DNA from: DATBJG01 sp963790545
GTDB taxonomy: Bacteria > Acidobacteriota > Vicinamibacteria > Vicinamibacterales > JAMQPK01
Length of the DNA stretch: 64,000 nt
Direction of reading: 5' to 3'
Assembly: GCA_963790545.1 (NCBI GenBank)
Contig: CAWBPA010000024.1
Location: 620,001-684,000 of the forward strand
Shown here: piece after piece, positions 36,305 through 45,701 of the stretch
Layout: each line of letters begins with the position of its first letter
How positions within the stretch are numbered: position 1 is the stretch's first letter
Translations under genes and position numbers: made by a program
Notes under the pieces: model-generated
Told to the model about the DNA's origin: nothing
What the model saw: only the letters and a program-made list of their open reading frames with translations
The model's database searches: none

Positions 36305-36447
36305 CTCAATCGCAGAGTTCGCCGGAGGGCGCTGAGGCACGCTGCACACCTTAAAAGAGTTTATCTGCGGCCTCCGCGCCCCTCGACTTTGCTCGGGGCG
36401 CCCTGAGCGATCGTCGAAGGGCGATCTCAGCGTCCTCGGCGTTGAAA
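36305..36447. repeat. AACGCAGAG..GCGTTGAAAA repeat, copy B, carrying a nested palindrome
   Basis: Ends TCGCAGAGTTCGCCGGAGG and CTCAGCGTCCTCGGCGTTGA match copies at 25316-25412 and 53337-53434. Inside lies a degraded copy (36380-36421, CCCTCGAC..GTCGAAGGG) of the palindrome seen at 9016-9057. A TTTTCAGTTTTCAG tract (36271-36296) precedes it. Together these account for the whole 36269-36473 gap. Confidence 0.7.
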
Positions 36448-36473
36448 AGGTTCACAGGGCTCAGTTCTCGTTG

Positions 36474-37568
36474 CTAGTTCACTCGAACGCGACGGAGTTC
36501 GATCCGGGCCCGCGGAGTTTCTCCGTCCACTTCGGCCCCTTCAATTTTCTCCACGACGTCGAGTCCGGTCACGACGCGGCCGAACGCCGTGTACTGGCCG
36601 TCGAGCGCCGACGCCTCCGCCGTCACGATGAAAAAGGACGTGGACGCACTCGCGGGATCGCTTCCGCGAGCCATCGACAGGATGCCCTTCACATGTCGTG
36701 TATCGTTAAACTCGGGCTTGAGTGTCCGGACGAATCGCTGCTGCCGCTCGTTGAGCGGTTCGGCCCGCGTCGGCAAAAATCCGGTCTGAATCACGAATCC
36801 TCGAGCCACACGATGCACCCCCATCCCGTCATAGACGCCGGCGCTCGCCAGACGCAGAAAGTTGCGAACGTGTTCCGGAGCCTTGTCCGGGAAGAATGTG
36901 ACACCAATCTCCCCCATCGAGGTCTCGAGCGTCGCCCGCATACCTGAAAGCTGCTGAACCGTTTCCGTCGAGAACGGATCGGCCTCGGGAGGCGGCTTAT
37001 CGCGAACGGTGACTCGACGGATTTCGATACGATCGCGGATCCGCCCCGACTCGTCGACCGCAGCTTCGGAAATCTTCTGCACGACGAGCATACCCTCGCT
37101 CACGCGCCCAAACACGGTGTACTTCCCGTCGAGCGCGGGCTGATCGGCGACACAGACGAAGAACTGCGACCCGGCGCTGTCCGCATTCGACCCGACGAGA
37201 ACCGCCGACACGGCGCCTCGCGTGTGACGCTCGGCATTGACCTCGGACTTCAACATGTTGAGGCCACCCGTGCCGTACTGATCCCGCTTGGCGGGATCCT
37301 TGGAAATCGGATCGCCACCCTGAATGAGCCCCAGCCGAACCGCCCGATGGAACGTCGTGCCGTCGTACGCGCCCTCGCGGGCAAGCTTGATCAGGTACCC
37401 GACGTGGTTCGGAGCCGCCTGTGGCAACAGATCGATGACGAACTCCCCCATCGTCGTCTCGACCACCACCTGCTTGTTTTGCATGTCAGCCAGGCTGAGA
37501 GGCGTCGTGAAGGGAGTGGCCGGCCGCTGGCCGACCGCGAGAGCCAGCGCGAAAATCAGGACACGCAT
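36474..37568 (-). CDS. Tandem cyclophilin-type peptidyl-prolyl isomerase, exported
   Basis: A 364-residue protein with a signal peptide (MRVLIFALALAVG) and two cyclophilin domains. Domain 1 (about 30-185) has TTMGEFVIDLLPQAAPNHVG, FHRAVRLGLIQGGDP and SAGSQFFVCVADQPALDGKY. Domain 2 (about 205-364) has TSMGEIGVTFFPDKAPEHVR, VHRVARGFVIQTGF and SASTSFFIVTAEASALDGQY. Likely a periplasmic folding catalyst; activity of each domain is unproven. The start at 37568 fits the signal peptide; the open frame upstream is antisense to rsgA. Confidence 0.9.
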   Translation of the reverse strand: MRVLIFALALAVGQRPATPFTTPLSLADMQNKQVVVETTMGEFVIDLLPQAAPNHVGYLIKLAREGAYDGTTFHRAVRLGLIQGGDPISKDPAKRDQYGTGGLNMLKSEVNAERHTRGAVSAVLVGSNADSAGSQFFVCVADQPALDGKYTVFGRVSEGMLVVQKISEAAVDESGRIRDRIEIRRVTVRDKPPPEADPFSTETVQQLSGMRATLETSMGEIGVTFFPDKAPEHVRNFLRLASAGVYDGMGVHRVARGFVIQTGFLPTRAEPLNERQQRFVRTLKPEFNDTRHVKGILSMARGSDPASASTSFFIVTAEASALDGQYTAFGRVVTGLDVVEKIEGAEVDGETPRARIELRRVRVN

Positions 37569-37673
37569 GCGATGAGACCGACTGCTGCCGCCGCTTCGAA
37601 CGTCATATCCGGAAAACTGTACAAGACCCTGACGCCCCGGGGCAAGGTGACGGAAAGTGGGCGATAATTTCTC

Positions 37674-38744
37674 GTGCCAACCGACCTGGCCACTTATGGG
37701 TGGAACGCCAAACTGGCCGACCAGTTTGCGCCGTACGCGGCTGAAGGCCTGACGCCGGGGCGGATCGCCCGTGAGCACACACACATCTACAACGTGCTCA
37801 CGGCTCTCGGCGAGGTGCGTGCGCGCGTCACCGGCCGTTTCCGTCATGATGCGCGCGGCCGTCAGGATTTTCCGGCTGTTGGCGACTGGGTGGCTCTCCA
37901 GGGAGCGGAGAGCGGTGGAGAGGCGCAGATTCATGCCTTGCTCGACCGCCGCAGCAAGTTTTCCCGCAAGGTTGCCGGCAATACGGTCGAGGAACAGGTC
38001 GTCGCCGCTAACGTCGACACGATTTTCCTGGTGTCGGCGCTCGATCACGACTTCAACCTCCGTCGGCTGGAGCGCTATCTCGTTGTTGGGCGCGAGAGTC
38101 AGGCCCGGCCCGTCATCGTGCTCAACAAGGCTGACCTGAGCGACGACATCGGGAGCGCGGTTGCCGAGGTCACGATTATTGCGCCTGACGTTCCCGTGCA
38201 TGCCGTGAGCTGTAAACGTCAGGATGGCCTCGAGGCGCTGCACCAGTACCTGCGGCCAGGTGAGACCGTCGCGCTGCTCGGATCGTCGGGGGTCGGTAAG
38301 TCCACACTCATTAACCGTCTTCTGGGGGAAGACCGCCAGCGTACGCGCGATGTCCGCGCGAGCGACCAGCGAGGTCGTCATACGACGAGCCACCGCGAAT
38401 TGATCGTCATGCCCGATGGCGTCTTGATGATCGATACCCCGGGTATGCGCGAACTGCAACTCTGGGACACAGACGAAGGCATACGCGAAACGTTCGACGA
38501 CATCGAAGCGCTTGCGTCAGAGTGCTTCTTTCGCGATTGCCAGCACCAGGACGAGCCACGGTGCGCTGTCACGACCGCCGTCCAGGATGGCCGGGTGGCC
38601 CCGGAACATCTGGCCAACTACCACAAGCTGAAACGGGAACTCCAGTCTCTTGCCGCCAGACAGGATCCGCGTGTCGGGCAGAACCAGAAGCGGCGTTGGA
38701 AAGCGCTCACAAAGGCGGCTAAGCGACACAAGCCACGACAATAA
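37674..38744 (+). CDS. rsgA: Ribosome small-subunit GTPase RsgA
   Basis: Circularly permuted GTPase that tests late 30S subunits. The 356-residue protein has an N-terminal OB domain (ARVTGRFRHDARGRQDFPAV), then G4 VLNKADL, G5 VSCKRQDGL, G1 LLGSSGVGKSTLINRL and G3 MIDTPGMREL in the permuted order, and a C-terminal zinc motif (CFFRDCQHQDEPRCAV). The start is GTG 37674. It is divergent from the cyclophilin gene. Confidence 0.94.
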   Translation: MPTDLATYGWNAKLADQFAPYAAEGLTPGRIAREHTHIYNVLTALGEVRARVTGRFRHDARGRQDFPAVGDWVALQGAESGGEAQIHALLDRRSKFSRKVAGNTVEEQVVAANVDTIFLVSALDHDFNLRRLERYLVVGRESQARPVIVLNKADLSDDIGSAVAEVTIIAPDVPVHAVSCKRQDGLEALHQYLRPGETVALLGSSGVGKSTLINRLLGEDRQRTRDVRASDQRGRHTTSHRELIVMPDGVLMIDTPGMRELQLWDTDEGIRETFDDIEALASECFFRDCQHQDEPRCAVTTAVQDGRVAPEHLANYHKLKRELQSLAARQDPRVGQNQKRRWKALTKAAKRHKPRQ

Positions 38745-38773
38745 GGGTGCCTGGTTACCAAATCGCCAACTAA

Positions 38774-39661
38774 TCACGAATCACTAATCGCCAAATCACC
38801 AATCCCCTGTCTTTTCACCAGTCCTTCCAGGCCGAAGATGATGAGCCCCGCCCAGACCATGGCGAACCCGACCAGCTGGGTCCGTGCAAACGGTTCCCGG
38901 TACAGAAACACGCCAAGCAAGAGCTGCATGGTCGGCGCGATGTACTGGAGCAGGCCTATCTGCGACAACGGCACGCGCTGCACCGCCGAGGCAAAGAGCA
39001 GCAGCGGAGCCGCGGTCACGATGCCCGTACCGACGATCAAAATGGCTGACAGGACGCCGGTGCGAAAGAAGGCTCCGCCACCGGCTTGTTCAAGAAGAAG
39101 CAGATAGCCGATCGCCGGCAGAAGCAGGATGGCTGTCTCGACGGTGAGACCATGAACAGAACCGAGCGGTGCCGTCTTCTTCACCAGCCCATACACGCCG
39201 AACGAGCTGGCCAACGTCAGCGAAATCCACGGCAATACGCCAAGCGTCAACGTCAAGTACAGCACCCCCAGCGCGGCAAGGGCCACGGCGACCCATTGGA
39301 ACGATCGCAGGCGTTCGCCAAGCACCATCACGCCAAGAACGACGCTGATGAGCGGGTTAATGAAGTAACCCAGGCTGGCGTGCACAACGCGCCCGGTGTT
39401 GACCGCCCAGACATAGGTAAACCAGTTGATGGCAATGAACAGGGCGGCCAGCGCGTAGAGGCGTATGACGCGCGGCGTCAGGGCCGCCATGAATGGCTTC
39501 CATTGACGTGACAGCACCACCACGCCACCGAGCATCAGGGACGACCACACGATGCGGTGACCGATGAGCTCCAGGGCGGATACATGGCTGATCCACTTCC
39601 AGTAGATTGGAAGGATGCCCCAGAGCAGGTAGGCTCCGATGGCGTACCAGATGCCGCGCAT
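38774..39661 (-). CDS. rarD: EamA/RarD-family membrane transporter
   Basis: A 295-residue protein with about ten hydrophobic segments and the RarD opening GIWYAIGAYLLWGILPIYWK. Characteristic pieces are NWFTYVWAVNTGRVVHASLG, YFINPLISVVLGVMVLGERL and QIGLLQYIAPTMQLLLGVFL. RarD proteins are drug/metabolite-type transporters with unclear substrates. The last ten residues (GIGDLAISDS) are encoded by a short-period AATCGCCAAATCACCAATC tract (38760-38805), so the original C-terminus may have been replaced by repeat sequence. Confidence 0.9.
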   Translation of the reverse strand: MRGIWYAIGAYLLWGILPIYWKWISHVSALELIGHRIVWSSLMLGGVVVLSRQWKPFMAALTPRVIRLYALAALFIAINWFTYVWAVNTGRVVHASLGYFINPLISVVLGVMVLGERLRSFQWVAVALAALGVLYLTLTLGVLPWISLTLASSFGVYGLVKKTAPLGSVHGLTVETAILLLPAIGYLLLLEQAGGGAFFRTGVLSAILIVGTGIVTAAPLLLFASAVQRVPLSQIGLLQYIAPTMQLLLGVFLYREPFARTQLVGFAMVWAGLIIFGLEGLVKRQGIGDLAISDS

Positions 39662-39670
39662 TACTTAGTG

Positions 39671-39710
39671 AAGAACGGGGGTCCGCATCGAGTTAAGAAC
39701 GGGGGTCCGC
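39671..39710. repeat. Direct repeat AAGAACGGGGGTCCGC, two copies
   Basis: Two identical 16-base copies at 39671-39686 and 39695-39710, 24 bases apart, between the rarD start and the typA stop. Role unknown. Confidence 0.7.
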
Positions 39711-39733
39711 CCGTTTCGGGCGCATGTTGGCCA

Positions 39734-41564
39734 TCAGGATTTCTTTCGCAGCCGGATGTTCTGGGGCGTCACCTCGACGAACTCATCGTCGTTGATGAAC
39801 TCGACAGCCTGCTCGAGGCCGAGCCGGCGGGGGGGAATCAACCGGATGGCTTCGTCGGCTGTTGACGCGCGCATGTTCGTCTGCTTCTTTTCCTTGGTGA
39901 CGTTCACGTCCATGTCGTTTGGACGGGCGTTCTCGCCGACGATCATGCCTTCGTACACCGGAGTTGCCGGCTCGATGAAAATCTCGCCGCGTTCCTGAAG
40001 GTTCGAAATGGCGTACGCGGTGGCGACACCCGCGCGGTCGGCAACGAGCGCACCCGCGCTACGGGCTGGAATGGCGCCGTGCCACGGCTCCCACCCTGCA
40101 AACAGGTGATTCATGATGCCTGTCCCGCGCGTGTCGGTGAGAAACTGCGACCGAAAGCCAATGAGTCCACGCGTCGGAATCCGAAACTCCATCCGGACCC
40201 GTCCGCTTCCGTGATTGACCATCTTGGTCATGGTTCCACGACGGCCTCCGACCTGCGCGATGACGACACCCTGGAAATCTTCGGGGACGTCGATGACCAG
40301 CTCCTCCACTGGCTCCACGACTTTTCCCGACTTTTCCTTGGTGACGATTTCCGGGCGTGAAACCTGCAGCTCGTACCCCTCGCGCCGCATCATCTCAATC
40401 AAGATCGAGAGTTGGAGCTCTCCTCGACCGACGACCTTGACCTGTTCCGGAGCCTCTGTGTCCTCGAGCCGAATTGACACATTGCCGAGCAGCTCACGGG
40501 TCAATCGGTCGCGCAGGTTCCGCGACGTCACGTACTGCCCGTCCCTGCCGGCCATGGGAGACGTGTTGACGCCGAAAATCATCGAGACCGTAGGCTCATC
40601 GATCGCAACGGGAGGGATTGGGATCCGTTGCTCGGGGTCTGCGATCGTTTCGCCGATGGTGATATCGTCGATCCCGGCGAGACACACGATGTCGCCGGCC
40701 GCCGCCTCGTCGATCTCAACCCGTCGAAGCCCGTCGAAGGCGTAGAGTTTGGTCACCCGCGTTTCCTGCACGAACCCATCCAGCTTGCACACGGCGACGG
40801 GATCGCCGATGCGCACCCGTCCATTGAACACGCGGCCAATCGCAATGCGCCCGAGGTAATCGCTCGAGTCGAGATTGGCAACGAGCATCTGCAACGGATG
40901 CGTGGCATCGCCGACCGGTGGCGGGACGTGTTCGACGATGGCCTCGAACAACGGCCGCAGCGTCTGGCCGCTTTCGACGTTCGCCGGGTCGCGACTGGCG
41001 ATGCCGAGTTTGGCGTTGGTGTACAGCACCGGAAACTCCAGCTGGATCTCGGTGGCATCGAGGTCGATGAAGAGGTCGTAGATCTCGTTCAAGACCTCAG
41101 CCGGACGGGCGTCGGCCCGGTCGATCTTGTTGATCACGACGATGGGAGGCAGGCCCCGTTCGAGCGCTTTGCGCAGGACGAATCGGGTCTGCGGCAGCGG
41201 TCCTTCGGACGCGTCAACCAGCAGGATCACCCCGTCGACCATCGAAAGCGTGCGTTCGACCTCGCCGCCAAAGTCCGCATGCCCGGGCGTGTCGACGATA
41301 TTGATCAGAATGTCCTGCATCGCTTCCGGCCGGTCGATAGTGAACGGCCGTGTTCTTGGCCAGAATCGTAATTCCCCGCTCGCGCTCGAGATCGATGCTG
41401 TCCATCACCCGCTCGGCAACCCGCTCGTTGCTCCGAAAGATCCCGCTTTGGTGAAGCAGCCCATCGACGAGCGTGGTTTTGCCATGGTCGACGTGCGCGA
41501 TGATCGCGACGTTTCGCCTGAGCGGATTCGCGATTGTCTGCGCGGATTTCTTGAGCGTGGGCAT
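39734..41564 (-). CDS. typA: Translational GTPase TypA/BipA (one frameshift)
   Basis: Ribosome-binding GTPase involved in stress and 50S assembly. The first frame gives MPTLKKSAQTIANPLRRNVA, G1 HVDHGKTTLVDGLL, the switch ERERGITILAKNTAVHYRP. Near 41325-41335 the frame moves to MQDILINIVDTPGHADFGGE (G3), then INKIDRADARP (G4) and the EF-G-like domains with the TypA-specific C-terminal region (FMVNHG-like MVNHGSGRVRMEFRIPTRGL, GIMNHLFAGWEP). Frame-restored length is about 609 residues, normal for TypA; the break is likely an assembly indel. Confidence 0.9.
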
Positions 41565-41662
41565 CTTCCCAGTATAACCTCTACAAGGTCCCTGGTCGCT
41601 CGTCACAGCGCGGTTGCTCGATCGAGCACGTCTTTGCATCCTCACCAGGACAGACAGGACTC

Positions 41663-42538
41663 ATGTTTCGAAGACAGCGTTCAGGCTCGGTGGTGTGCGC
41701 GTCGTGCGGGTCGCTCGTCGGTGTGAACGACGAGCAGTGCTACACGTGCGGAAGGCGGAATCCCAGCCTCTGGGGCTTCGCGCCGGCGCTGCGCGGTCTC
41801 GGAGGCGATCTCGGATTCGTGACGTTCGTGGTTGGCGCCTGCGCGGCGCTTTACGTCGCAATGCTGGTCATGTCGGGGGCGGGCATGCGGATGAACGGCT
41901 TGCTCTCCCTGCTATCTCCCAGCACGGATGCCTTGCTTCTGTTCGGCGCCAGCGGTGCGATCCCGGTTTTCGGGCTCGGCCACTGGTGGACCGTCGCCAG
42001 CGCATCGTGGCTTCACGGAGGGTTGCTCCACATCGTCCTCAACATGATGGGGGTTCGTCAGCTCGGTCCCGCGACTGCCGAACTCTACGGCGCTGCGCGA
42101 ATGGTGATTATCTACACGATTGCCGGAATCTGCGGCTTCCTCCTCAGCTCGGTGGCTGGGCGATACCTGTACTGGATGCCGCTGCCCTTCCTTCGCGGGG
42201 CGTCGTTGACCATCGGGGCGTCGGCGTCGATTTTCGGTTTGCTCGGTGCGATCGTGTATTACGGCCGAAGAGGCGGCAGCAGCGCAGCGCGCAGCCACGC
42301 GATGAGCTATGTGGTCGCGATGGTCATCTTCGGACTGATCGTTCCGGGTATCGACAATTACGCGCATGCGGGTGGCTTCTTCGGAGGGTACCTTGCCGCA
42401 CGGTGGCTGGATCCCCTTCGCCCCGAGCGCACCGACCACATCGTCGGCGCGGTGGTCTGCCTTGGAATTTCGGCAGTTGCCATTCTGCTCTCCATCCTCA
42501 AGGGGTTCGAAGCACTGGCGGCAGCGGCGGTACGCTAG
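41663..42538 (+). CDS. Rhomboid-family intramembrane serine protease with N-terminal zinc ribbon
   Basis: A 291-residue polytopic membrane protease. It begins with a rubredoxin-like zinc ribbon (CASC..CYTCGRRNPSLWG), then six or seven hydrophobic segments. The catalytic serine is in TIGASASIFGLLGAIVYYG, the histidine in NYAHAGGFFGGYLAARW; the loop SASWLHGGLLHIVLNMMGVR is standard. Substrates are unknown. It is followed after 16 bases by glcF but is not functionally linked. Confidence 0.92.
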   Translation: MFRRQRSGSVVCASCGSLVGVNDEQCYTCGRRNPSLWGFAPALRGLGGDLGFVTFVVGACAALYVAMLVMSGAGMRMNGLLSLLSPSTDALLLFGASGAIPVFGLGHWWTVASASWLHGGLLHIVLNMMGVRQLGPATAELYGAARMVIIYTIAGICGFLLSSVAGRYLYWMPLPFLRGASLTIGASASIFGLLGAIVYYGRRGGSSAARSHAMSYVVAMVIFGLIVPGIDNYAHAGGFFGGYLAARWLDPLRPERTDHIVGAVVCLGISAVAILLSILKGFEALAAAAVR

Positions 42539-42554
42539 CAGGTGTTGCCAGTTC

Positions 42555-43907
42555 ATGGAAGGACCTTCAACCCCCGCAGCTCCAATTGGCATCTTCGACG
42601 CGCATCATCCTCCCTCGCGGGAGCTTGTCGACGACTGCGTGCACTGCGGCTTTTGCCTGCCGGCTTGTCCGACCTACGTGCTGTGGGGCCAGGAAATGGA
42701 TTCGCCCCGCGGCCGGATTTATCTGACGCGGATGGGCCTCGACGGGCGGGCCAGCTTTACAACGTCGTACCTCGAGCACTTTGACGCGTGTCTGGGCTGC
42801 ATGGCCTGCGTCACGGCCTGCCCGTCGGGCGTCCAGTACGGCGCGCTGATAGAGGCCGTGCGCCCCCAGCTCGAGCGCCACGCGCCCCGATCGTGGCTGG
42901 ACCGCCTCTTCCGGCGCTCGCTGTTTGCGCTCTTCCCGTATCCAAGCCGTCTTCGCCTGATAGCGTGGCCGTTGTGGATATACCAGCGCACCGGGCTGCA
43001 GCGACTCGTCCGGGCGTCGGGAGTGCTGCAGCTTCTGCCACGGCGGATGCGGGCCATGGAATCACTGGCACCACCCTTGTCGTTTCCAGGTGGAACGAAG
43101 GACATTCCCGCCGAGAACCCGGCGCGCGGTCCGAGGCGACTGCGCGTGGGACTGCTGCTCGGCTGCGTTCAGCGCGTGTTCTTCGGCGAGGTCAACGCCG
43201 CCACGGTCCGAGTCCTCACCGCCGAAGGCTGTGACGTCATCGTTCCAAGAAACCAGCAATGCTGCGGCGCGCTGATGGTGCACTCAGGAAGGGAACGTGA
43301 GGCGCTCGACTCCGCCCGTGCGCTGATCGACGCATTCGAGCGTGCCGACGTCGACGTCATTGTGACGAACGCCGCCGGTTGCGGGTCAACGCTGAAGGAA
43401 TACGGGCACCTGCTTCGCGACGATCCGCGATACGCGCAGAAGGCGGCCGCGCTTGCGTCGCGCGCCCGCGACATCTCGGAAGTGCTGGCGGAGCTCTCCC
43501 CGCAGGCCCCGCGTCATCCCCTTCGACTGCGCGTCGCGTACCACGACGCGTGCCACCTGCAGCATGGGCAAGGCATCAGCGCACAGCCTCGACGCGTGCT
43601 GCAAAACATTCCGGGGTTGGACGTGCTCGAGATTCCGGAAGGGTCTCTGTGTTGCGGTTCGGCGGGTATCTACAACCTGGTGGAACCGGAACCAGCCCAC
43701 GCGCTCGGCGCGCGCAAAGCGGCGAACATCCTTGCCACAGGCGCCGAGGTCGTGGCGTCGAGCAATCCAGGTTGCCTGCTGCAGATTCGGACCGAACTCG
43801 CCCAGACGGGCAAATCGCTGCCGATGCTGCACCTGGTCGAGCTTGTGGATGCATCCATCCGCGGCGTGTCGATCACGATGGAACACGAGGTTAAGAGGTC
43901 ATCATAA
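42555..43907 (+). CDS. glcF: Glycolate oxidase iron-sulfur subunit GlcF
   Basis: Fe-S subunit passing electrons from GlcDE during glycolate oxidation. The 450-residue protein has two 4Fe-4S ferredoxin motifs (CVHCGFCLPACPTYVLWG, CLGCMACVTACPSGVQYGAL) and two CCG domains (QQCCGALMVHSGR, CHLQHGQGISAQPRRVL, GSLCCGSAGIYNLVEP). Start at ATG 42555 (MEGPSTPA); the longer frame overlaps the rhomboid gene. Its partners glcE and glcD lie 1.8-4.5 kb away on the other strand. Confidence 0.94.
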   Translation: MEGPSTPAAPIGIFDAHHPPSRELVDDCVHCGFCLPACPTYVLWGQEMDSPRGRIYLTRMGLDGRASFTTSYLEHFDACLGCMACVTACPSGVQYGALIEAVRPQLERHAPRSWLDRLFRRSLFALFPYPSRLRLIAWPLWIYQRTGLQRLVRASGVLQLLPRRMRAMESLAPPLSFPGGTKDIPAENPARGPRRLRVGLLLGCVQRVFFGEVNAATVRVLTAEGCDVIVPRNQQCCGALMVHSGREREALDSARALIDAFERADVDVIVTNAAGCGSTLKEYGHLLRDDPRYAQKAAALASRARDISEVLAELSPQAPRHPLRLRVAYHDACHLQHGQGISAQPRRVLQNIPGLDVLEIPEGSLCCGSAGIYNLVEPEPAHALGARKAANILATGAEVVASSNPGCLLQIRTELAQTGKSLPMLHLVELVDASIRGVSITMEHEVKRSS

Positions 43908-43911
43908 CGCT

Positions 43912-43990
43912 TAGTGCGTGAACGAATCGCCCTTGATCAGGAATTTTCCATCGATGAGCAGCGGGATCGACTTCGGAACCAGCAATCGCA
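43912..43990 (-). pseudogene. Possible 3' remnant of a minus-strand gene next to IS110 debris
   Basis: On the minus strand about 25 codons read VRLLVPKSIPLLIDGKFLI then KGDSFTH and stop, with third positions mostly G or C like real genes here. The frame is lost where IS110-like sequence begins near 44000. I do not recognise the family. It may be chance. Confidence 0.3.
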
Positions 43991-43999
43991 CTGAGGATG

Positions 44000-44531
44000 C
44001 TGGACATCAGGTGAGGATCCTGAATCCCGCGATCATTCATCACTACACTAAGAGTCGGCTATCGCGCGCGAAAACCGACCCGGTGGACGCTGACGTGCTC
44101 GCCGACTATGCGGCGAAGGAACATCCGCCCGCCTGGACGCTGCTGCCGCGGGAGATGCGCGACCTGCAGGCCTTGGTTCGCCGGCTCGACGCGCTGCTGG
44201 GGATGCAGACTGAGGAACGCAACCGCGCGCAGGCCGGCTGGCTCACCCCTGCCGTGGCAGCAGTCGATCGAGGCAGTCTCGAGGCACCTCGAGGCCCAGA
44301 TCGACAAGTTCCGTCAACAGATCCGCGCAGCATATGGATCAGCACCCGGGGCTGCGCGCCCAGCGCGACCTGCTGACCAGCATTCCGGGGATCGGGGAGG
44401 CGACGGCGGCCCTCCTCTTAGCCGAGCTCTTTAACAAAACCTTCGCCTCCGCCCGCCAGGCCGCGGCGTTCGCCGGCGTGGTGCCCCGGCCGCGTAGCAA
44501 TTCCCCTGGCTCATCCTGGCCTAATCCATAG
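44000..44531 (+). mobile_element. Degenerate IS110-family transposase remnant
   Basis: Three frames together give an IS110 transposase middle section: GHQVRILNPAIIHHYTKSRL and SRAKTDPVDADVLADYAAKE (first frame to about 44265), SIEAVSRHLEAQIDKFRQQI (second frame), then DQHPGLRAQRDLLTSIPGIG and ATAALLLAELF..FASARQAAAFAGVVPR (third). The N-terminal start of the DEDD domain and the C-terminal end are missing and no IS ends are visible, so the element is dead. It lies between glcF and the DUF4097 gene. Confidence 0.88.
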
Positions 44532-44575
44532 GCTATCCTGCAGTCCGGTCTGGCTTTTTATCTCGACACCGGTTC

Positions 44576-45601
44576 TTATCTCGCCCGCGTGTCAGCTGCT
44601 TCCACGTTACCCAGTTGTCCGATATCAACTGACCCGGAAGACGTCTTCACCTCGACCAGTGGGCCCCCGCCCCGGACTCGTCCCTGCAGACGGTGTCGTG
44701 AGAACGAGGCCGTGCCTGACAAGGTCTGGTCCGTACGAATATGGCCGGAGGCGGTCCGGACGTCGAGATCGAATGCGGCCGTCTCCGGCACCCGAACGGT
44801 CACGTCGCCGGATGAGGCTCCGAGCGTCCAGCTGCCGATTGGTTCTCCTTCGGCGACGACATCGCCACTGGCCGCTCGTATCCAGAGCGGCCCGCGGGCG
44901 CCCGATATGTAGACGTCACCGGATCCCGTTGTGACGTCGACGCCACCTGTGGCGGTTTGCACGACTTCAACGTCTCCGCTGCCGGTACGCGCCGACACAG
45001 CGCCGGCCACCGCTGCTGCTCGAACAGAACCGCTCCCCGCACGGGCCACCAGGCTGCCCCCGGCACTTTCGACGTCGATATCTCCCGATCCAATCGAAAC
45101 CTGTACGTCCTTGTTCGTGCGACCGATGCGAATCTGACCCGAGCCGGCACCGGCATCGACGGGGCCGCGGATTCCGTCGATCCATTGATCGCCCGATCCG
45201 CTCCGGGCGTGGAGACGCGTCTCGACCGGCACGGTGAGCTCGTAACTAATCGTGACGTGATTGAGCGACCACCAGTCTCCGAGACCGCCAACTCGGATGC
45301 TGTTTCCGGATTGGTGGATTGGCGGGTCCGATTCCACGCGCGTGACCTGCTCGCGAGCATCCGGTCGCGCCCAACCGTTGGCGGTGATACGACCTACGAT
45401 GCGAACGGTTCCCTCGGGACCGGTGCGAACGCTGATGTCGCCGGACCCGGTTCTCACGTCGAGGCTCACCGGCCCGTCCACCTGGAGCGTTCGATCGAAC
45501 GAACCCTCCACACGAAACGAGCGCGCGTCGAGTCCGCACCCGGTCGCCAGCAGCGCCAGGATACCGATGCAGATCAAGTGGGTCGACACACGAATGGCCA
45601 T
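44576..45601 (-). CDS. DUF4097-family beta-repeat lipoprotein
   Basis: A 341-residue exported protein: signal peptide with lipobox (LALLATGC) and a body of short repeats centred on GSGDV/GSGDI (VRTGSGDISVRTGP, ARSGSGDQWIDGIRG, SARTGSGDVEVVQTA, VTTGSGDVYISGARG, ASSGDVTVRVPE). This pattern marks the DUF4097 putative-adhesin fold, a stack of beta strands. Probably anchored at the envelope; no known enzymatic role. It stands alone, between IS110 debris and glcE. Confidence 0.9.
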   Translation of the reverse strand: MAIRVSTHLICIGILALLATGCGLDARSFRVEGSFDRTLQVDGPVSLDVRTGSGDISVRTGPEGTVRIVGRITANGWARPDAREQVTRVESDPPIHQSGNSIRVGGLGDWWSLNHVTISYELTVPVETRLHARSGSGDQWIDGIRGPVDAGAGSGQIRIGRTNKDVQVSIGSGDIDVESAGGSLVARAGSGSVRAAAVAGAVSARTGSGDVEVVQTATGGVDVTTGSGDVYISGARGPLWIRAASGDVVAEGEPIGSWTLGASSGDVTVRVPETAAFDLDVRTASGHIRTDQTLSGTASFSRHRLQGRVRGGGPLVEVKTSSGSVDIGQLGNVEAADTRAR

Positions 45602-45701
45602 AGGGAGCTCCCTGCCTGATTCCCTGATATAGACGAGAAGCAGACAGCGGAAGTTGCGTACATTGAACCGCTAAATGCGCGCTGCGAAATTAGCAGGGCT
45701 G

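Noticed and set aside
36474..38459. A 661-codon version of the cyclophilin gene
   Set aside because: The extra N-terminal half is antisense to rsgA; a signal peptide at 37568 gives the natural start.
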